A stretch of 64,000 nt of DNA from Thelonectria olida (Eukaryota > Ascomycota > Sordariomycetes > Hypocreales > Nectriaceae), in NCBI GenBank assembly GCA_020736575.1, contig JAGPYM010000006.1, forward strand, positions 1,922,001 to 1,986,000, read 5' to 3'. A program made the translations under genes and the position numbers. Positions within the stretch are counted from its first letter, which is position 1. Every line of letters begins with the position of its first letter. Positions 57,849 through 64,000 of the stretch are shown here, in pieces. Below the pieces are notes generated by a model, which saw nothing but the letters and a program-made list of their open reading frames with translations, searched no databases and was not told where the DNA came from.

Positions 57849-58306
57849 TGACGGAAACAGTTTCGCTGCTTTTTTTTCTTTTGTTGATTTCTTAGGTAGT
57901 TGGATCGTTACGGTTATAGATGGACGGACACTTTTCACAGGAATTTGGCATTGAAACAAGCGAACCTGAATGCTATTAGTTTTTAGGAATCACTTACGAG
58001 AATGAATCAACAATTTGACACTGCACTTGCGAAAAACATTGTGCTAAACGTGATAAGTTATTCATACTCATTGCTACCTACCCAATAAAAAGACAAAGTA
58101 ATATGCCTCTCTCTACTCGTGCCTATACCACATTTGCGTAAGAATGTACAAAAAATAGGGGGTCGTGTGTGTGTATATATGATCGACGATAAACAGCCCT
58201 CACTCCTATGTCATGACGCTAGAAACCATCACCGTACCTGCCCACCACAAAGGCTACATGTTGCCTATCCCAGGCTCTCCCTCCTCTTCTAACTTTTGCG
58301 CAATCC
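57849..58306. other. convergent 3' region aminopeptidase / L-type lectin
   Basis: This 458-bp tail-to-tail spacer is AT-rich between about 57850 and 58200, as expected of 3' untranslated sequence. Nothing else is seen. Confidence 0.4.
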
Positions 58307-59716
58307 CTACAAGTACTTCTTGGGCATGGCCGCACGACGACGCTTGTAGGCGACAAAGGCGGCAACGAGCAAGCCCTGGGTGCCGAGGAAGCAGAGGATA
58401 AGGAATTTGTGGCCGGGCGTGCTGGTGAGGACGGCATCGGTAAGGGAGGAGTGATGCGTGTCGAGGAGGCCGCGGACGGAACGTTCATTGGCCTGGAGCT
58501 TGCGAGAGACCTCGCGACGGAGTTCCGAGACTTCGCGGTTGAGCTCGGTGATGCGTGACTGGAGCTCGCCGATCTCGTCAATCTTGCGCAGGTCGGCGCG
58601 CAACTGGCCAATGAGCTGTGTGACCTCATCATGGCGCTTCTCGTCTTGCTGCTGGTGGCGCGAGGCGGTGCGATGGAGGGCGGAGAGCTGGTGGTTGGTG
58701 TTTTGGAGGCGGTTGTGCAGGTCCTGGAATTGCGCCTTGGAGGTTTGGAAGATATCTGGGTCCTCGTCGGAGAGCTCGCCTCCGTCATACGAATCCTTTT
58801 TGGCATTGGAGTTGACTCGATTGGACGACTGCTGTTGCGATTGCTGCTGGTTGTTGTTGGGGTTGCTGCCGCTGTCAGAGTTGTCTGACATGACGACCAT
58901 CTTGAACACTTCAAACGAGTCGGGAACGTCTGGGGTGGCAGCAGTGATACCAAACTGGTATCCCTGGGGAATGCTAATCTTGTCCGTCTCGAAGCAGAGG
59001 TTTCCATCAACCTCGACGCGGAATGACCTGCCCGTCTGGCGCATCTTCACCTGAGAAGGTCGGCCAAGGTTTCGGTAGGCATAATTGCAGTGGCCAAACG
59101 CCAGCTCCTCTACACGCTGCTTAGCGCTGTAATCAGTTGATCCATCGTTTAAGAACCCTCGGATAATGCCACCGGAGCTGCCCGTCTTGTCGATGGTGAG
59201 GACAAAGCCGTCAAACTTGCCCACGGTGTACACGCTGCTGGAGGACACGACACCAGGGCCACCACGGACGAGCCAGATATTGAGATTTCCACCGCCGCGC
59301 TCGGGACCGTTGGCACGAAAGTCGAAATCGGCAATCCACTGAGTACGTTGCAATGGCTGCTGGGCCCAGATGGCGCCGCGCTGGTTGCCGGGGGCGAGGG
59401 GGGTGAGGATGATGCGGTTGGAGAGGACTTCGGGCACAGCGGGATTTCCCTGGAGAGCGAAGTTGGTAATTTGACCTCGGCTTGAGGGGTCGCTTATTCT
59501 GTTGAGGGCGAAGGTTTAGCAAGCGACTCTGGGGCAACGAAGTAGCCATTGTTGGGCGTGCCCGCAAGAGCAACAAATGCGGAGAATGCAAGAACATTGG
59601 AACAGGAATATAGAAACGGACCTTCCAGCATGGCCGAAACTGAGCTCGCTGATCAGATACTGAGCCTGCGAGAGGCTTGCTGCCAGCAGCGCAGAGAGGG
59701 TCCAGTCGAGACGCAT
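58307..59716 (-). CDS. L-type lectin cargo receptor (Emp47/ERGIC-53-like)
   Basis: Exons 59716-59622 and 59498-58307 give 428 residues; the 123-bp intron splits a codon for Arg in HAGRISDPS. The start was placed at MRLDWTLSALLAASLSQAQ, a clear signal peptide. The legume-lectin-like domain covers about 25-230, with QGNPAVPEVLSNRIILTP, DFDFRANGPERGGGNLNIW and KFDGFVLTIDKTG. A Gln/Asn-rich linker and a coiled coil (about 300-385) follow, then one membrane span (about 396-416) and a cytosolic tail ending KKYL, a dilysine COPI retrieval signal. Such proteins cycle between ER and Golgi and carry glycoproteins. It diverges from ALG8, which makes the glycans such lectins bind. Confidence 0.92.
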
Positions 59717-60589
59717 GGCGAAGTCGGAGCTCTGTCTCAAGCTACCTTGCCCAGCGTGAGAAGCAAAGACGAAAAGGAAAAACCGATCAACGGGCAAAAA
59801 GCATCAATAAAGACGCTCGCACAAAAAGAGAAAAGAAGAAGGTGCCCAAGCCTTTTTTCTTTCCGGTGCGGTTCGGGTCGTCGGGGGAGAGAAGGGGTGA
59901 GGAGGGAAGAAGGAGAAAAAGGATCACGACAAGGCTGAGGAGGACACTTTGCACTAGGTGACCCTAGAAAGTACCTGAATAGGGTCAACGGGTCCGTGAC
60001 GATGGTGGCTGCCCCCTGAGGGAAAGTGACATCAGCGGTCTTAGGGGGATGTCCTGAAACAGGCCGGGGCACAATTAGAATGGAAAGAATTGGAATACTG
60101 AAGTAAATAGCCAGACAGAAGATTATATTGAATTGAGCTGATAGTCATTCTTACACATAGCAGCCATTCCCGCCTCTGCCTACAAGACATTCCCCATGCG
60201 ACCATCTCAGCCTCGAACATGCTAATTTGCATGTGGCTTGTGCAGGGTGGCTCTGTGGCTTCTTGTGGACCCAAGGGATCCTGATTGGTGGGACTGCAGA
60301 GCTCCCCCAGGAAAAGGAATCCACGCCCCCGGTGCCACCCAATCGTCAATTCTGGAAGCTTGCTCCAACAAAGGCTAGTCTATTTTAGGGAACCCTGGAC
60401 CCTGGTCAACAGCTCCTGAGATGGTGATTTTATTGTGGCCTGGTCTTTGCGGGTGCATATGTGTTTCGTATCTTACCTCTTCATGCGCTTCGGCTGCAGC
60501 CACTTCAACTGTCCCTTCACACCAGCGGCCCCTCCTCCCGACTTGCGATTTGAGGCCATGAGGTCGAGGCTGAGGAGGTAATATTCAGA
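59717..60589. promoter_or_regulatory. divergent region L-type lectin / ALG8
   Basis: This 873-bp spacer separates two secretory-pathway genes. The lectin side (59770-59930) is purine-rich on the plus strand, that is, CT-rich in the direction of lectin transcription. I found no unfolded-protein-response element that I would name with confidence. Confidence 0.35.
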
Positions 60590-62289
60590 ATGGCAGAGTC
60601 CTACCCAACTTTGGCGCAGTGCGCTCTTGTTGCCGCGGCCTTCAAGGTCCTGCTGTTCCCGGCATAGTGAGTTCCTCTGCATCCCATCACCACCGGCGAG
60701 CCCTTCTCATGAGCGACGTCTCGGAGCCGTCGGAGAATCCATCAACTCGGAACAAACCCCGAGAAATATACGACATGACCAAGCTGACCTCATCTGCTAC
60801 TACAGCAAATCAACAGACTTCGAAGTCCATCGCAATTGGCTCGCCATCACCCAAAGCTTGCCTCTCAAGGATTGGTACTACGAAAAGACATCAGAATGGA
60901 CTCTTGACTACCCCCCCTTCTTCGCCTACTTTGAATGGGTCCTTGCCCACGTCGCCCGGCTCGTCGATCCCCTCATGGTCCGTCTGTATAACCTCGACTA
61001 CGACAGTTGGCAAACCGTCTACTTTCAACGCACCTCCGTCATCATCACCGAGCTCGTCCTCGTTTTCGCCCTCCAGCTCTTCATCGACTCGACACCTCTC
61101 TACTCGAAGCGCGCCGCGCAAGTTGCCGCCCTTTCTGTCGTCCTGTCCCCAGGGCTCCTGATCATCGATCACATCCACTTCCAATACAATGGCTTCATGT
61201 ACGGCATCCTCGTGCTGTCGCTTGTCCTGGCCCGTTGCAAGTCGACTCTGTTGCTGAGTGGCCTGGTTTTTGCGGCTCTGCTGTGTTTCAAGCATATTTA
61301 CTTGTACCTGGCGCCCGCATACTTTGTCTACCTTTTGCGGGAGTACTGCCTTTCGGCCAAGTCCATTTTCAGAATCCGCTTCCTGAACTGCGTCAAGCTT
61401 GGCCTGGGTCTTGTGGGAATATTTGGGACTGCTTTTGGTCCCTTTGCTGCCATGGGGCAAATTCCTCAATTGCTCAGCAGACTATTCCCTTTTTCTCGAG
61501 GACTGTGCCATGCGTACTGGGCACCAAATGTTTGGGCGCTTTATTCGTTTGCGGATCGCGTTCTGATCCACCGTAAGTTTCTATTGTCAATAAACTTGAT
61601 TGTCCTGTGATTGACAAAAGAAAACAGTTGCTCCAAGACTGGGCCTATCAGTCAAGGAGGGAGCGTTACGCAGCGTCACGCGTGGCCTTGTTGGCGACAC
61701 TGCCTTTGCTGTCTTGCCTGAGATCAGCCCAAGGACATGCTTCGCTTTGACCCTCTTCTTCCAGGTTCTGCCCCTTATCAAACTTTTCACAAACCGCTCA
61801 TGGGAGAATTTTATCGGCGCCGTCACACTGTGTGGCTATGCGTCCTTCCTCTTTGGATGGCACGTTCATGAAAAGGCGATCCTGTTGGTCATCATTCCTT
61901 TCAGTTTGATCGCACTTCGGGACCGACGGCACCTGGGAGCCTTCCGACCGCTGGCCGTTGCAGGCCATGTTTCCCTATTCCCGCTTCTCTTCACGCCGGC
62001 CGAGTTCCCAATCAAGACAGTGTACACAATCTTCTGGCTGGTTGTGTTCCTGATGGCATTCGATCGCTTGGCCCCCGCCTCGAACAAGCCGAGGTTCTTC
62101 TTACTGGACCGATTTAGCACACTATACATTGTGGTGAGCGTGCCCCTTATTGCGTATTGCTCGGTGATACACCAGCTTGTTTTTGGCCAGGCGTACGAGT
62201 TTATTCCATTGATGTTCACAAGCTCGTACTCTGCGATAGGAGTCGTCGGGAGTTGGCTGGGCTATATGGTGGTCTACTTTACCGCATGA
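60590..62289 (+). CDS. alg8: dolichyl-P-Glc alpha-1,3-glucosyltransferase ALG8
   Basis: Three exons, 60590-60666, 60806-61572 and 61628-62289, give 501 residues. The introns are 139 and 55 bp with GT...AG borders. The protein is a multi-span ER enzyme of the ALG6/ALG8 family. Visible blocks are [31 protein letters not shown] (the luminal catalytic loop), [33 protein letters not shown] and [15 protein letters not shown]8 adds the second glucose to the dolichol-linked oligosaccharide before transfer to protein. ALG8 rather than ALG6 is chosen from the [15 protein letters not shown] and [12 protein letters not shown] blocks. It is coupled head-to-head with the cargo lectin gene. Confidence 0.94.
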
Positions 62290-64000
62290 GATGCTTTTAT
62301 ACATAAACTTGGTGGATAATGTCTAACCCTGGGGGCGGCTTTTCCGTGGTAGATACCCTTGCCAGTATATATAATCTTTTCCTAGTTGGTACGAATATTT
62401 CACAATAAACTCATATGAAATTGGTTCATATTTGGCGATGAGATATGTTGTGGCCATTCTCATGTCTTGCTTGCTGTGGTCTGATTTGGGGGAGACGGGA
62501 TGAGTCAGCGAACACGGCTTGGATAATTGTGGATAATTTCCACGTGAGACGCAAGGCTGAAGGGCCATTTTCGGGCTAACAACCTCGATCCTGGATGTGG
62601 ACTGGCGAAGTAGTCGACTGTGTGGATTGACGAGTTGTCAGTTCTGCAGATTCAGATAGGGAGTTGTAACGTGCACAACGTGTAACTTGGAAGCGAAATA
62701 AACAATTTGAATGAAGAAATTGGATGCACGGCAATGCATGCTGCCTGTCCCGAGAAAACACGGCTGGGTTGAAGATGTACATGATGAGCGGCGCTTGATA
62801 TTGCTACATTTCGCCATGGAAAAAGCACTTGAGATGAGTTTTAGACCGTGCATCTAGTTTCTGCATTATGAGAAACTATTTAGATGTTGTAACGTGCATA
62901 TAGGCCGTTGAAGGCTGACATGATGACACATCCGCACACACGGTCCCGGACGAGGCGGGTTTGGCCAGCGGCCCACCAGGACAACGGGGCAGAATTTCAG
63001 ATTTGACGCATTGGGGAATATCTTGATGAAGAGTTACAAGAAATGGATGATTTAGACGACGTTGGATGCAGCGGGCGCTGACGAGCGCAACGAGCCCAAG
63101 AACGTGGGTGAATGGAGAAAGTGGGCGGTATTGGCGGCCGGGGAGAGGGTAATGTCGGGGGGTGAATGGGTGGAGGAGGGCGAGGTGAGTGTCTGGTTGA
63201 GCGAGGAGGAGGAGGAGGAGGGAAGCAAGGGAAGCGCCGAGCCGTCGGAAGGGGGGTAGAGGTTAGGGGTGACTAGGGGGTGTGTGGCTGTTGTTAGTTG
63301 GTGGCCCCGGTCATGACCCGGCATCCTGGGTATTGTCTTCGTCGACGGCAGTGAATGGCCATCGGCACGCATGAAGAGGTGATCAATCGTCGTGGTTCAC
63401 TCTGCTACTGCGTCTCTCGGCCTCTCTTTTCTCTCTCTTCGTCTTCTGCCCGGGTTGCTGCTCCATGATGCTGCTGCGTTGATGGAGCCATGACTAGCGG
63501 TACCTGGCGCCGCCCCAACTTGATGGAACCCATGAAGCATTGGCGAGGGTACCTGAACAGTACATATATCTCACGGAAACGAATGTGCAACCATGAGGTA
63601 GCCTCGCGGTAGACAGTCCCCGATTTTATTTTTTACCTCGATGTCGACCTGGTCGGTACAGCACTCTGGTGCCAATTAACACGACGGGAACCACTCTTGC
63701 ACTTGCACACTCGTCGCGTCAGCCCGCTTCTTCCTTCCTTCCTTCCTTCTTGTTGCTTTTCTTTTCTTTCCCTTCCTTTCTTCCTTTCCTCCCTCCTCCT
63801 CCTCCTCCTCCTCCCTCCACCACCATTCACGCAAACTAGTTACAACCTCGACCGCCCTCAATCTGCCACATCTTTACACACGAAATCTTTCCGGCACTTA
63901 CACCCTTACCCCGGCTCGACCTCTTTTTTCGCGTTTCCGTTTCTGAGATTCGTCGCCGCGTGTAAGTCGTCGAATCCCACCACCCCGGACCCCGGCCAAG
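62290..64000. other. right-end intergenic region
   Basis: I find no supported gene in the last 1.7 kb. A 106-residue minus-strand frame (63052-63372) is Ser/Pro/Thr-rich and looks like chance. From about 63721 to 63822 the plus strand is an almost pure CT tract (repeated CTTC, then CCT), followed by a CA-rich stretch. This is the usual appearance of a fungal promoter and leader, so a rightward gene probably starts beyond the window. Confidence 0.4.
63721..63822 (+). promoter_or_regulatory. CT-rich tract, likely promoter/leader of a gene outside the window
   Basis: The plus strand is about 100 bases of nearly uninterrupted pyrimidine with CTTC repeats and then a CCT-repeat run. Pyrimidine tracts just upstream of transcription starts are common in filamentous fungi. 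The gene it would serve is not visible. Confidence 0.4.

Noticed and set aside
63052..63372. 106-residue Ser/Pro-rich frame on the minus strand
   Set aside because: Low-complexity composition and no relatives; probably chance in GC-rich DNA.

Overview
The window is nuclear DNA from a filamentous ascomycete. Genes are intron-poor, with short introns of about 45 to 140 bp that carry GT...AG borders and CTAAC-type branch sites. The 5' leaders are pyrimidine-rich, and the gene set is typical of fungi: a Zn2Cys6 regulator, DUF4246, a PEX11 family member, L-type lectin and ALG8. Gene order and protein style suggest a Sordariomycete, possibly Hypocreales; this is inference, since no species marker was read. 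I place 20 protein genes, one intronic snoRNA and one protein-splicing element.

Left part (1-22 kb) is gene-dense. In order it holds a coiled-coil membrane protein, a histidine phosphatase, a DUF4246 protein, a PEX11-family peroxin, a hemerythrin-domain protein, eIF3c, mitochondrial ISA2, the divergent ribosomal pair RPL7/RPS14, the repair translocase RAD26/CSB and a ketopantoate-reductase-family enzyme. RPL7 has four exons, and its second intron carries a box C/D snoRNA with a guide to large-subunit rRNA.

Middle part (22-46 kb) holds a two-repeat Myb/SANT regulator lying between gene-free stretches of 3.4 and 5.2 kb, then the spliceosome core gene PRP8, a complex I B15-type subunit, SAP18, PRP18 and COP9 signalosome subunit 1. 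PRP8 is interrupted by a 159-residue mini-intein without a homing endonuclease, inserted just before a conserved Ser-Gly-Phe-Glu segment. PRP8, PRP18 and SAP18 all have known links to splicing and lie within 11 kb.

Right part (46-64 kb) begins with 6 kb without a convincing gene, which is the upstream region of a Zn2Cys6 regulator whose leader contains an intron. It continues with an Xaa-Pro aminopeptidase, an Emp47/ERGIC-53-type cargo lectin and ALG8, the last two divergent and both acting in the early secretory pathway. The final 1.7 kb ends in a CT-rich tract that looks like the promoter or leader of a gene beyond the window.

The most noteworthy items are the PRP8 mini-intein, the RPL7-intron snoRNA, a perfect 24-bp palindrome in gene-free DNA at 28606-28629, and stop-free introns (PRP18, ISA2) whose length is a multiple of three. 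No transposon, CRISPR array, tRNA or rRNA gene was recognised.
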